A stretch of DNA of 64,000 nt, from the NCBI GenBank assembly GCA_018335755.1, contig JAGXRK010000053.1, forward strand, positions 124,001 to 188,000. Direction: 5' to 3'. A program made the position numbers and the translations under genes. The first letter of the stretch is position 1; the number at the start of each line of letters is the position of its first letter. Below are positions 7,916 through 16,965 of this stretch, piece by piece. The notes under the pieces were generated by a model. That model was not told the DNA's origin and did not search any database. It saw nothing but the letters and a program-made list of their open reading frames with translations. The stretch is from Ignavibacterium sp. GTDB taxonomy: Bacteria > Bacteroidota > Ignavibacteria > Ignavibacteriales > Ignavibacteriaceae.

Positions 7916-10132
7916 CTAAACCTCAAGTGCAGATAATTCAGTTTCTGTAATTTCCAGATTTGTAAACTCTTTAGTTATTGTAATCTCTGAATCAGGATAT
8001 TCATAAATCGGGACGATTGGTTCAGTTTCACCAATTGAGTAACCATAAACTCCATTATATTCATTTTTATTTTCACCAATCTCTTCAAGTTGATTTAAAT
8101 ATTCACTGATAGATTTGCATTCGATAATCACAATCTTTTTCATCTTTTCAATAATTGGACTGTGTGACCTTGTTCCATCGTGTTCAAACTCAAGGACCCT
8201 TCTTCCATAACGGGTAATACCAATTACTCTGTAGGTAAGACTTTTGCCAACACCAGGTAAATTTAACACATTTCTATCAGTAGCAAGAAAAGGAATATTT
8301 TCTGCCTTTCGAACAGAATTAATATTATCAATAATGTCTTCAGCATCTTCAGAAAATTTCCTTATCAATTCAATACTACTTTCCGAAAGATTACCGATAG
8401 TTTTCTCTTCAATACTTTCCTGCACAGCACGGGCATTAGGAGCAAAGTTAAAATAATTTTCCATATAGCCCTTAACTGAAAAAGTATAGTAGGGAAGAAC
8501 ACCAATTTCATTAAGTACTTCTCGGAGCTTTAAATTGTGACCTCTTCTTGATGCAGCAGCAGTAAATACATGTTGATTAGTGATTAGCCACCCTGCTTTA
8601 ATTAAGTTTTTAATTGCTTTTGCAGCTTCAGGAGTTACTTCCATTGGGGATTCAAAGTGAGTTTGTATTACAAATTGTTTTATACCGACATCAACAGCCT
8701 TTTGCTTAAAAGTCTTTAAAGAACTGACAAGATTATCTGTTATCCTTTGGGGTAAGTAGGCTGGTAATCTCGTACCAAGTCTAACACGTTGAATTTCTGC
8801 AAACTTTTCTTTATCCGGGCGGTTATTATTCTTTTCACGTTTCCTTTTTGCCATCTTATAAATAGCATCAAGGATTTGATCAAGGGATTTATCAGAACTC
8901 ATTAATGCATCTCCACCGGTAATCAGTATATCCCTGATTTGAGAATCATTTTCAAAATATTCCATTAATCTCTCAAGTTTTTCCGGCCAGCTATCGTTTG
9001 CTTTCAGCTTGTTCAGATTAAAATTAAGATAACCATTTTGAAAATCGAACATTCTCTGACAGGATGAACATAAACCTCCGCAAGCCCTGCCCATAGTATC
9101 AGGAATCAATATAGCAACTTCGGGGTACCTTCTGTGAACATTATGATGAGATGGAAGAATCCAGCCTGCAGCATTTGGCTTACCAGGTTCAACTTTATCT
9201 TCTTTCTCCCATGCAGCTATATAACCGAATTCATCAATTAACTGACGGCTGTAAACCACATAATGACGTATTGCTAAATCCGCACCAACAGCAAAGTAAG
9301 GAACCCTAACATGCAACAGAGAAAGGTAATAAGGATTTACAAAAAAGGGAATTCCTTTTTTTTCAGCTTCATACAAAATCTTCATTGTATCAGGATCTAA
9401 TGAGTAACCAAGGAATTCATTCAGCAGATCGGGTGAACGAACTGCAAATCTCAAATGAAATGCACTCTCATTCCACCATTTCAGGGCAGTATTATATTTT
9501 TCTTCCCGGTTGACTTCAGAATCAAATTTATACTTTGAATCATTTATCTCACCATCATCAATTTTATCAATAATTATATTAAGAATTCGTTCTCTGTTTT
9601 CCTCCCTGAGCTTAACAATTCTTGGATCAAGACCTGAAGGAAATCGGTTCATCCAGATCTCCAGTTGTTCTTTAGTGTATTCCTGCTTATCCTCTCTTCC
9701 CATCAGTTGTCTGAATAAATGGATCATATCTTCAAAGAAATCGGGTTTTGCACCCCCGGTGCCTTTATTTACTCCGAGCCATAACAATTTAATAGGATTA
9801 CTTACAGCAAGCTGACCCCTGAGATTTAAATCGATAAATTCTCTTCCGGCATTATCTACATAATCAAGAATTCTTATTGCGGCAATATCGCTCCATTTTA
9901 AAGACTTAAATGAAATACCGCTTTCCAAACCTCTTTCATAATAACGAATAGCATCTGGTCTTTCTTTTAATAAAGTGAGAATCCAGTTTTTAACACCAAC
10001 CAGAGCTTCGGTTTCATTTTTTGAACCATACATTATTTCTTCAAGCTTTGGATTTTCTTTGAGTAGTTCTTTAAGAACACGGTGTGATTTTACTGTTATT
10101 GCAATCTTGTCTAATTCATAAACCTGTGACAT
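7916..10132 (-). CDS. KamA-family radical SAM/PLP aminomutase-like protein
   Basis: This 738-residue protein resembles lysine 2,3-aminomutases. The radical SAM cluster motif is C351-GGL-C355-SS-C358. A glycine-rich PGVGKS segment with K630 corresponds to the PLP-binding lysine loop (PGGGGK in lysine 2,3-aminomutase). It is much longer than classic KamA (about 420 residues): some 290 residues precede the catalytic core and contain no domain I recognise. Long KamA-like proteins are known in the FCB group, but their substrate is not settled to my knowledge. The start is well supported by AGGAG upstream of the ATG on the minus strand. It stands alone, converging with tyrA, and is followed upstream by a 399-base gap. 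The aminomutase fold is confident; the substrate is unknown. Confidence 0.88.
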   Translation of the reverse strand: MSQVYELDKIAITVKSHRVLKELLKENPKLEEIMYGSKNETEALVGVKNWILTLLKERPDAIRYYERGLESGISFKSLKWSDIAAIRILDYVDNAGREFIDLNLRGQLAVSNPIKLLWLGVNKGTGGAKPDFFEDMIHLFRQLMGREDKQEYTKEQLEIWMNRFPSGLDPRIVKLREENRERILNIIIDKIDDGEINDSKYKFDSEVNREEKYNTALKWWNESAFHLRFAVRSPDLLNEFLGYSLDPDTMKILYEAEKKGIPFFVNPYYLSLLHVRVPYFAVGADLAIRHYVVYSRQLIDEFGYIAAWEKEDKVEPGKPNAAGWILPSHHNVHRRYPEVAILIPDTMGRACGGLCSSCQRMFDFQNGYLNFNLNKLKANDSWPEKLERLMEYFENDSQIRDILITGGDALMSSDKSLDQILDAIYKMAKRKREKNNNRPDKEKFAEIQRVRLGTRLPAYLPQRITDNLVSSLKTFKQKAVDVGIKQFVIQTHFESPMEVTPEAAKAIKNLIKAGWLITNQHVFTAAASRRGHNLKLREVLNEIGVLPYYTFSVKGYMENYFNFAPNARAVQESIEEKTIGNLSESSIELIRKFSEDAEDIIDNINSVRKAENIPFLATDRNVLNLPGVGKSLTYRVIGITRYGRRVLEFEHDGTRSHSPIIEKMKKIVIIECKSISEYLNQLEEIGENKNEYNGVYGYSIGETEPIVPIYEYPDSEITITKEFTNLEITETELSALEV

Positions 10133-10531
10133 TTTGCTCTCCTGATTTTAATATTAGGTTAAGCTGATGTCCCTTTTAAGAAATGATATTAATGAAAAGG
10201 AAACATATTTTTTTTAAGTTATAAAAATAATAATTAAGATTCCACTATATTTTATACTTATCAGTTGTAAATGATCATTCGCAACTCAACTTATAAAAAT
10301 AATAATGTAATGAATGTTATTTATTGCTAATAACTTCATCTTCCACAATACTTGCTAAATGTATAGCTTTAGTTACTTGATATTGAAGTCAAAATAACCA
10401 ACCTTTGTCAAGTGATAATCAAAATATTTTTTTAATGGACAATTATCAACGGCACACCTCTTGTTCAATTCTTTTTGATTCGTTAGAGTCCTTTACAATT
10501 CTTTACTACATCAACTTTCTTCGGAGGAAAT
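10133..10531 (+). other. Intergenic region between divergent genes
   Basis: These 399 bases separate the minus-strand KamA-like gene from the plus-strand secreted-protein pair, so they must hold both promoters. I see no RNA gene or long palindrome. The one candidate is a sigma-54-like GGCAC-N5-TTG at 10451-10463. Confidence 0.5.
10451..10463 (+). promoter_or_regulatory. Sigma-54-like -24/-12 promoter candidate
   Basis: GGCAC at 10451-10455 and TTG at 10461-10463 have the exact five-base spacing of the sigma-54 consensus (TGGCAC-N5-TTGC). The final C of the -12 GC is T here, and the base before GG is C. It lies about 70 bases before the ATG at 10532. A near-consensus match only. Confidence 0.35.
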
Positions 10532-11062
10532 ATGAAAGCAAAAAAATGTGTGCTTTTCATTTTATTACTTTTTCTGATTAGTTCACATGCATCATTTACG
10601 CAGAATCAGATTTCATTAAATATTATTGGAAGCGGAGGAGAACGCTCATCAAATACTGACTTTGTGCTTAATAGTTCAACTGGCGAGGTATTTACCGGTA
10701 AATCCTTAAATGCTTCTAACCAGCAATATTCAGGTTTCTGGTATATTTATTCCAACAGTTTAACTACCTCAATTGAAGGTGAGGAAGATATTATGCCAGA
10801 TAATTTTAAACTTGAGCAGAATTATCCAAATCCTTTTAATCCATCAACAATTATAAAATTTGCAATAGCTGAACATAGTACAGTAGTAATTAAGATCTAT
10901 GATATAACAGGAAGCGAAGTAATAACTCTTGTAAACGAAGAAATGGATGCCGGCTGGTATCAAAGAGAATTCAATGCTGCCGGTTTATCGAGCGGAATTT
11001 ACCTGGTAAGACTTCAGGCTGATAACTTTGTAAACACTAAAAAAATGTTAATGGTTAAGTGA
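10532..11062 (+). CDS. Small secreted protein with T9SS C-terminal sorting domain
   Basis: This 176-residue protein begins with a clear signal peptide (KAKK, then a Leu/Ile-rich core, ending near SSHASFTQ at about 22-24). A short glycine- and asparagine-rich segment follows (about 25-75), of a kind often found ahead of sorting domains. The C-terminal 90 residues are a type A T9SS sorting domain: QNYPNPFNPSTIIKF at the start, KIYDITGSEV in the middle, GIYLVRL and KKMLMVK at the end. In the known pathway such domains direct export across the outer membrane and are removed on attachment to the surface. The SD GGAGG precedes the ATG. A second secreted gene follows after 70 bases and is probably co-transcribed. 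Its specific role is unknown. Confidence 0.85.
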   Translation: MKAKKCVLFILLLFLISSHASFTQNQISLNIIGSGGERSSNTDFVLNSSTGEVFTGKSLNASNQQYSGFWYIYSNSLTTSIEGEEDIMPDNFKLEQNYPNPFNPSTIIKFAIAEHSTVVIKIYDITGSEVITLVNEEMDAGWYQREFNAAGLSSGIYLVRLQADNFVNTKKMLMVK

Positions 11063-11132
11063 AAACATTTCTTATAAATAAAGAGATATTGAAGAAAAAT
11101 CATTTTTATACATTTATACAGGAGAGAGAAAA

Positions 11133-12929
11133 ATGAATATGGTTAAAGCAATGACAGTAGCAGTATTATTACTGGTCAGTCAAATTGTCTATGCACAATC
11201 TATACCAACAATAATTAATTATCAGGGACTTTTAAAAGACGTATCAGGAGTGGTTGTTCCAGACGGCGATTATAACATCACCTTCAGGCTCTATGATGTT
11301 GCCAGCGGCGGAACAGGATTGTGGACTGAAACAAAACTTATTACTGTAGTTGATGGAATTATTAACACAAAACTTGGTAGTATATTACCGCTTACATTGC
11401 CTTTTGATAAAGCGTACTGGTTAGGAATTACAATCGGAACCGGAAGTGAACTAACACCAAGAGTTGAATTCACTTCTGTTCCTTATAGTCATATAAGTAA
11501 GACAGTTCCGGATGGAACATTAACTGCTGAGAAATTATCAGACGGGCAGATTGTAAAATCAATCAATTCATTAAAGGATAATGTAAATATTTTAGCCGGT
11601 ACAAACATTACATTAACTCCAAGCGGCAATGACATAACCATTAATGCGTCCGGAGGAGGAGGAGGTACAGTAACTCAAATAAATACAGGCGGCGGATTGA
11701 CAGGTGGACCGATTACTACAACAGGCACAATTAGTATTCCTGCTAACGGCATTATTTCAGAAATGATTTTAGACGGCACTATCAGATCCTATGATATTGG
11801 AACTGCACAGGTTGTAAAAACAATTAATAACTTGATGGATAATGTTACTCTTGTTGCTGGATCTAATATTACAATTACTCCAAGTGGTCAGAATATTACC
11901 ATCTCGTCAACAGCCAGCGGTGGAATAGGTGGAAGCGGAATAATAAATTATATACCCAGATTCACCTCATCCAATGCCGTTGGTAATTCAGCCATTTATC
12001 AAAGTGGAAACAATATTGGAATAGGCACTACTTCACCTTTATATAAACTTGATATATCATCCGCAGGAAATACGGTATTCCGTGCATTAAATACAGAATC
12101 AACAGCAATAACAAGTGTAGCTGTTTTTGGCAGGGCTAGTACAGTTGATGGTTATGGAATCGGCGGTGAATTTGTAGGCGGTCAATTTGGTGTGAGAGGA
12201 ATTGCTGAACCCATATCAACAAACAGATTTACTTATGGGGTTTATGGACTTGCACAAGGATCAAACGCTGCATCAAAATTTGCTGTATTTGGTTTTAGCA
12301 ATGCAGTAACAGGTAGTACAGGAAACTTGTATGGTCTTTATGGATATGCTGGTGGAGTAGCTACCGTTGGATCACGTTTCGGTGTTTATGCTACTGCTTC
12401 CCAAGGTGAAACAAATTATGCAGGATATTTTTCCGGCAATGTAAGTGTAACTGGTACATTAAGCAAAGGAGGCGGTTCGTTTAAAATAGATCATCCACTT
12501 GATCCGGCAAATAAATATTTGTATCACTCTTTTGTTGAGTCTCCTGATATGAAAAACATTTATGACGGAAATGTTATAACAGATGCTTCAGGTTATGCAA
12601 CTGTAGAATTGCCGGAATGGTTCGAAGCACTTAATAAGGATTTTCGTTATCAGCTTACTGTTATTGGTGATTTTGCTCAAGCTATTATTGCAGAGGAAAT
12701 ACAGGGAAATAAATTTGCAATAAGAACTGACAAGCCTAATGTTAAAGTTTCCTGGCAAATAACAGGTATTCGAAAAGATGCATTTGCAGAAAGATACAGA
12801 ATACCAGTTGAAGAAATTAAACAGGGGAATGAAGCAGGAAAGTATCTTTATCCTGAAGCATATAATATTCCTGCAGAATTGGGTATAGATTATGAAAACA
12901 ATAATACAGTTATTGAAGCGGATGAATAA
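11133..12929 (+). CDS. Large secreted repeat-containing protein, tail-fibre-like
   Basis: This 598-residue exported protein has a signal peptide (about 1-22, ending IVYAQS). The N-terminal domain IINYQGLLKDVSG...ITFRLYD is a beta-rich module common in secreted proteins of environmental bacteria. Two copies of a segment of the form VK-IN-L-DNV-L-AGTNITLTPSGNDITI occur at about residues 145-175 and 230-260, each after an EKL/EMI-DGTI lead-in. They look like trimeric fibre repeats. The middle is glycine-rich (YGIGGEFVGGQFGVRG; YGVYGLAQG). The C-terminal 140 residues (from SFKIDHPLDPANKYLYHSF to TGIRKDAFAERYRIPVEE) form a conserved domain seen in surface proteins without a settled function. There is no T9SS sorting domain. 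The SD AGGAGAG precedes the ATG. A terminator follows at 12992. Confidence 0.8.
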   Translation: MNMVKAMTVAVLLLVSQIVYAQSIPTIINYQGLLKDVSGVVVPDGDYNITFRLYDVASGGTGLWTETKLITVVDGIINTKLGSILPLTLPFDKAYWLGITIGTGSELTPRVEFTSVPYSHISKTVPDGTLTAEKLSDGQIVKSINSLKDNVNILAGTNITLTPSGNDITINASGGGGGTVTQINTGGGLTGGPITTTGTISIPANGIISEMILDGTIRSYDIGTAQVVKTINNLMDNVTLVAGSNITITPSGQNITISSTASGGIGGSGIINYIPRFTSSNAVGNSAIYQSGNNIGIGTTSPLYKLDISSAGNTVFRALNTESTAITSVAVFGRASTVDGYGIGGEFVGGQFGVRGIAEPISTNRFTYGVYGLAQGSNAASKFAVFGFSNAVTGSTGNLYGLYGYAGGVATVGSRFGVYATASQGETNYAGYFSGNVSVTGTLSKGGGSFKIDHPLDPANKYLYHSFVESPDMKNIYDGNVITDASGYATVELPEWFEALNKDFRYQLTVIGDFAQAIIAEEIQGNKFAIRTDKPNVKVSWQITGIRKDAFAERYRIPVEEIKQGNEAGKYLYPEAYNIPAELGIDYENNNTVIEADE

Positions 12930-12991
12930 ACTTTAAACTATTTAATATTTTTGACCTGAATCATCCTAAAATTGGTTGCATAATATATAAA

Positions 12992-13023
12992 GAACCTCTC
13001 TACTAAATAGAGAGGTTCCTTTT
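12992..13023 (+). terminator. Rho-independent terminator after the secreted pair
   Basis: A perfect 11-bp stem GAACCTCTCTA / TAGAGAGGTTC with a five-base loop (CTAAA) is followed by CTTTTA. It ends the transcription unit of the two secreted genes. Confidence 0.85.
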
Positions 13024-13124
13024 ACAACCCATTCATATCTAACAATACTTGCCGTTTACAAAGCTTTATTTGCTTGACTCTGAATAAAATATTGTGCTTA
13101 TTTAGATGGGTGGCTAATAACAAT

Positions 13125-13200
13125 TCCGAGAGAGCAAGATTTTCAGAGTAAGGATGCTGAATAAACTTGCAGAGATTACACACCGGATTACTCTCCCGAA
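13125..13200 (+). repeat. 76-bp dispersed element, copy 1
   Basis: This stretch closely matches 17699-17773. Both begin with CCGAGAGAGCAAGA, share ACTTGCAGAGATTACACACC near the 3' side and end with ACTCTCCCGAA. The ends can pair (GAGAG with CTCTC), and so can an inner GCAAG with CTTGC. It ends 115 bases before the ATG of the hybrid kinase, and copy 2 ends 62 bases before a Ser/Thr kinase gene. It could be a small MITE or a cis-regulatory RNA. The rest of the 12930-13288 gap holds only the terminator at 12992. Confidence 0.75.
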
Positions 13201-13315
13201 ATAAATTCAATTAAAATAATTATCTATGTGTAGAATGCCATTCGTATGTAAAATTTATTCGTGTAATTCTGCATTCAATATTTAATATTTGTCTAATAAA
13301 GGATTTAAATTCTTA

Positions 13316-16054
13316 ATGTCGAGTATTTCTAAAAAAGAAGTCTCCAACAGGGGATTGCAGGGTTTGCTTGATTCCCTGGAAGAAAAAAACTTTGATATGA
13401 ATGTAGTGCTCGATGGTATTCCATACAACCTTGCATACCTGAAAGATAAACGCGAGCGAATTGAATGGTCAGTTTTCTGCAAATTAATTTCAAACATCAG
13501 ACGTTACTTCACACTTAAAGAACTGGAAATAATGAATGGTTCTATGGTAACCAGAGGAAAGTATTTTGAAGGCATACTTTTCAGCTTCTTTCTTTTTGGT
13601 ACAAATAAAATTGCAAGACTTTTTCACAAACAGATTTGGAAGCTCGGTGAATCAATGTTCAGTTGTATAAATCAAAAAACGGAATTTTTAGATAAGAACA
13701 GGCTAAGTGTTTATGCAACCATTGATGAAGGTTATGAGTTTCCTGTTGAATTTTGTTATTTAGTCAGAGGTGTTTGGGATCAGCAGGGAAAAATGATTGG
13801 AAGAAAAGGATATAAAGTAGAATTTACTCATACCCCAAAATTTGTAACCTTCATTGTGTCCTGGGATAAAGAAGATTTCTTCTTCAGAATAGCAAGAGTT
13901 TTCAGATGGTTCTTTAATATCAGGAAAGCGTTATTTGAGGTTACTAATACTCACGTTGAACTTTTACAGCGTTACGATCAACTACAGGAATCTAAACAAA
14001 TTCTGGAGAAGCAGACCACACAGCTTAAAACTGCTTATGAACTATCAACATCAATCAAGCAATCGCTTAATATTAAAGATACTCTTGAAACTATTACAAA
14101 CACACTAATTAAAGAAGCTGGATTTTCTGCCATACAGATTGAACTGTTTAATGATATAGATGAGAATGAATTCAAATTGAAAATTCAGAGCGGAGTTATT
14201 ACTGAATTATTTACACCTGTCCAGCGTAAAATTATTATAAATGAGAGACATATTGGTAATCTCATCACTTACCCGAATCCACAGATGGACTATCAGGCCG
14301 TTAATGATCTCCTGGATTTTCTTACGCCGGTTATTAATATTTCAATTTACAATGCACTTGTTTTAAGAGCAATTGTTGACTACAGAGACAATCTAGAACA
14401 AAAAGTTTCAGAGCGTACAAAAGACTTGCAAACAGCAAGCTATAAACTAGTAGAATCGAATAAGCTGTTAAAAGAAGCTCAAGCAGTTCAAAATCAATTC
14501 TTCACAAACATCTCGCACGAATTCCGCACTCCGCTTACCCTGATACTGGGACTCTCGAAACAATTATTAGATAATATTAAAGATGAAACTTTTCAGGAGC
14601 AGATAAAACTCATTAACAGAAGTGCAAAAAAACTTAATAAACTTGTTGATGAACTACTTGATATCTCAAAAATTGAATCCGGTGAGATGAAACTTAAAGC
14701 TTGTCCTGCAAACATTGTTTCTGTTGTTAAGGAAATCGCCCTAACTTTTTGTTCACTTGCTGAAAGAAAAAAGATAAGACTGAGTATAACCTCTGAAGAG
14801 AATGAAATCACGGCTTTCATTGATCAAGATAAATTTGATAAGATACTTTCGAACATTCTGTCTAATGCAGTTAAATTTACTCCTGAGGGTGGAAAAGTTG
14901 ATGTTGAAATCATAAAAAATAAAATGAATGCTGAAATTATTGTTTCAGATTCCGGAATCGGAATACCTAAGGAACAGTTTGATAAAATATTTGACAGATT
15001 TTACCAGGTAGATGGAAGTCATACCAGGGAGCAGGAAGGAACCGGAATAGGTCTTTCCTTAACTAAAGAATTAATTGAACTGCATAAGGGTAAAATTAAA
15101 GTGGAAAGCGAAGAGGGAAGAGGAACGATATTCAGACTTATCTTTCCCCTTGGTAAAGATCATCTTCATCCTGATGAAATTTGTGAAGAGAAACTTGAGA
15201 GGGATAATTATGAATTAAAAGAATCAGACGGCTTTGATCATTATTTCAGACACAATTCATATACTACCGATGAAATGGAACCAACAGGCAAACCTGTTTT
15301 GCTGATAGTTGAAGATAATCCTGATGTAAGAAAATATATCTCAATAATTTTGGGTGATTACTATCAGATAATTGAAGCGGAAGATGGTGAGGAAGGACTT
15401 AAGAAATCAATTGATAAAATACCCGATCTGATAATAAGCGATATTATGATGCCGAAGATGGACGGATTTAAAATGTGTACTATACTCAAATCAGATGAAA
15501 GAACCAGTCATATCCCGATAATTATGCTTACAGCAAAAGCCACCATTGAAGATAAGATAAGCGGACTTGAAATAGGTGCAGATTCATATATAATGAAACC
15601 GTTTGATGCACTTGAGCTGAAGGCACGGATAAAAAATCTTTTAGAACAAAGGAGAAGACTTCACGATTATTTCCGTACTTACGGAATAGTTGATACCGAA
15701 GTAACAACATTCACTCCGGCAGATCAGATGTTTTTAAGAAGGTCCGTTGATTTGATAAGCAAACATATATCAGACCCTCTATTCAGTGTTCAGTCTCTTT
15801 CTGAAAACTTAGGAATGAGCAGATCATTACTGGTTAAAAAGACAGAAGCGCTATTCGGAGACCCGCCAAATGAACTGATAAGAAGAATTAGGTTGAACAA
15901 GGCTGTAAGACTTTTAGAAAGAAAAGTCGGTAACGTTTCGGAGATAGCCATTGAGGTTGGCTTTAGTAATCCCTCTTACTTTGCAGAATGTTTTAAGAAG
16001 CAATTTGGAGTAACACCATCGCAGTTTCAGCAAAATAGGAATGAAAAAGTTTAA
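13316..16054 (+). CDS. Hybrid sensor histidine kinase / response regulator with AraC-type output domain
   Basis: This 912-residue protein has a complete phosphorelay in one chain. Residues 1-190 are an N-terminal region I do not recognise, with no convincing transmembrane helices or signal peptide, so the protein appears cytosolic. A coiled coil leads to a GAF-like region (about 215-340). The HisKA domain follows with H401 in FTNISHEFRTPLTL, then the ATP-binding domain (NAVKFTPEGG, DSGIGIP, EGTGIGLSL). A receiver domain around residues 665-785 has the phospho-acceptor D709 (ISDIMMPKMDG). An AraC family double helix-turn-helix occupies about 810-912. A TTG at 13289 in the same frame is possible; I prefer the ATG at 13316 because AAAGGA precedes it. 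Bacteroides-type hybrid systems usually carry a periplasmic sensor, which is absent here. It follows a copy of the 76-bp element. Confidence 0.92.
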   Translation: MSSISKKEVSNRGLQGLLDSLEEKNFDMNVVLDGIPYNLAYLKDKRERIEWSVFCKLISNIRRYFTLKELEIMNGSMVTRGKYFEGILFSFFLFGTNKIARLFHKQIWKLGESMFSCINQKTEFLDKNRLSVYATIDEGYEFPVEFCYLVRGVWDQQGKMIGRKGYKVEFTHTPKFVTFIVSWDKEDFFFRIARVFRWFFNIRKALFEVTNTHVELLQRYDQLQESKQILEKQTTQLKTAYELSTSIKQSLNIKDTLETITNTLIKEAGFSAIQIELFNDIDENEFKLKIQSGVITELFTPVQRKIIINERHIGNLITYPNPQMDYQAVNDLLDFLTPVINISIYNALVLRAIVDYRDNLEQKVSERTKDLQTASYKLVESNKLLKEAQAVQNQFFTNISHEFRTPLTLILGLSKQLLDNIKDETFQEQIKLINRSAKKLNKLVDELLDISKIESGEMKLKACPANIVSVVKEIALTFCSLAERKKIRLSITSEENEITAFIDQDKFDKILSNILSNAVKFTPEGGKVDVEIIKNKMNAEIIVSDSGIGIPKEQFDKIFDRFYQVDGSHTREQEGTGIGLSLTKELIELHKGKIKVESEEGRGTIFRLIFPLGKDHLHPDEICEEKLERDNYELKESDGFDHYFRHNSYTTDEMEPTGKPVLLIVEDNPDVRKYISIILGDYYQIIEAEDGEEGLKKSIDKIPDLIISDIMMPKMDGFKMCTILKSDERTSHIPIIMLTAKATIEDKISGLEIGADSYIMKPFDALELKARIKNLLEQRRRLHDYFRTYGIVDTEVTTFTPADQMFLRRSVDLISKHISDPLFSVQSLSENLGMSRSLLVKKTEALFGDPPNELIRRIRLNKAVRLLERKVGNVSEIAIEVGFSNPSYFAECFKKQFGVTPSQFQQNRNEKV

Positions 16055-16510
16055 CGCTGTTTTTTTTAAGTATTTTTGATTCTCAATGTTAATGATTAGA
16101 GAGTGTATGAATTAAAACCATAGCAAGTATTTAAAGTATAATACAACCTTCCGACTTTGCATCAGATTTATAACATGACACACCTTAAAATGTTTAATTA
16201 TAATCAAACAGTTTTAATATTTTAACTTAACTCAGAATTAATTTATCTCATCTTATAATTCTCACAATAAGATTCAAACACATTTAACAACACTTAACAA
16301 ACAAGAAATAAAAATCGCTCGTTTTTAAAGGGTCGAATACAAAAGTGATAGAAATAAAGACAAAATTGGTAGACAAATGGTTTTTTATTTCATACAATGT
16401 TATGGTATAAATAGAAAATGTTTTACTTAAAATCATCTTGTTCTGAGATTCCAACTAATTGAAAGGAATACTCAATTGTTAAAGACGGATTTTTTTGAAA
16501 GGTATAAACA
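16055..16510 (+). other. Intergenic region, 456 bases
   Basis: This AT-rich stretch has no open frame, RNA gene or strong hairpin that I can support. A T-run just after the kinase stop (16060-16070) may help termination. Confidence 0.5.
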
Positions 16511-16831
16511 ATGTTAAATAATAGAATACTCTGGGATGATATAACACCATTTACATTTCAGTTGAGTCAGAATTATCCGAATCCTTTCAGAGAAAGAACT
16601 AATATAAAATATTGTGTTGCATATAAAACAAAAGTGAAGATTAAAGTTTATGATGAAAATCATAATGTGATTCAGAAACTTGTTGACGAAGAAAAAGAAC
16701 CAGGAACCTATGAAATAGAATTTAATGATGAACGAAATCATAATAGTGGTTCGTTTGAACACGAGATCTTGTTCTATATTCTTGAAGCTGGTGATTACAA
16801 ATGTGAAAAGAAAATGGAATTGATAAAATAA
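16511..16831 (+). CDS. Orphan T9SS sorting-domain-like protein, no signal peptide
   Basis: The 106 residues are almost entirely one T9SS type A-like domain. QLSQNYPNPFRERTNIKY occurs at about 18-35, then IKVYDENHNVIQKLVDEEKEPGTYEIEF and a KKMELIK end. There is no signal peptide and no passenger domain; only about 15 residues (LNNRILWDDITPFTF) precede it. Sorting domains normally sit at the end of large exported proteins, so this may be the surviving C-terminal piece of a decayed cargo gene. AAAGG lies ahead of the ATG, so it could still be translated. A palindromic repeat begins six bases after the stop. Reading frame and family are clear; whether it is functional is doubtful. Confidence 0.6.
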   Translation: MLNNRILWDDITPFTFQLSQNYPNPFRERTNIKYCVAYKTKVKIKVYDENHNVIQKLVDEEKEPGTYEIEFNDERNHNSGSFEHEILFYILEAGDYKCEKKMELIK

Positions 16832-16837
16832 AAACAA

Positions 16838-16887
16838 CCTCACCCTTCAATTCCCTCTCCTTAGCAAGGAGAGGGGCAGGGGTGAGG
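16838..16887 (+). repeat. Nested palindromic repeat (CCTCACCC ... GGGGTGAGG)
   Basis: An outer stem (CCTCACCC at 16838-16845 with GGGGTGAGG at 16879-16887) encloses a perfect inner stem CCCTCTCCTT / AAGGAGAGGG with loop AGC. This composite GC-rich palindrome resembles a repeat type seen in intergenic DNA of many bacteria. It lies two bases before the shared leader at 16889. Confidence 0.75.
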
Positions 16888-16888
16888 T

Positions 16889-16940
16889 AGAGTGCTGAGT
16901 CATTCTGTAACTAAAGCGACTGAACACCCGGATAATTAAA
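16889..16940 (+). repeat. Shared leader element, copy 1
   Basis: The first 38 bases (16889-16926) are identical to 28608-28645. The 3' part, GACTGAACACCCGGATAATT onward (16918-16940), matches 29331-29353 with one difference. All three copies lie a short distance upstream of an AGGAGGT SD and the ATG of a small exported-protein gene. It is either a conserved 5' untranslated region or the footprint of cassette duplication. Confidence 0.75.
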
Positions 16941-16965
16941 ACATAAACTTATTAGGAGGTGTGAA

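Noticed and set aside
13022-13210. A minus-strand frame of 62 codons over the 76-bp element
   Set aside because: It overlaps the repeat and has no homologous frame over the second copy.
16514-16843. A 109-codon minus-strand frame opposite the orphan sorting domain
   Set aside because: It is the antisense of the NYPNPF-bearing frame, which has a recognisable motif and an SD; the antisense product is low-complexity Phe/Ile.
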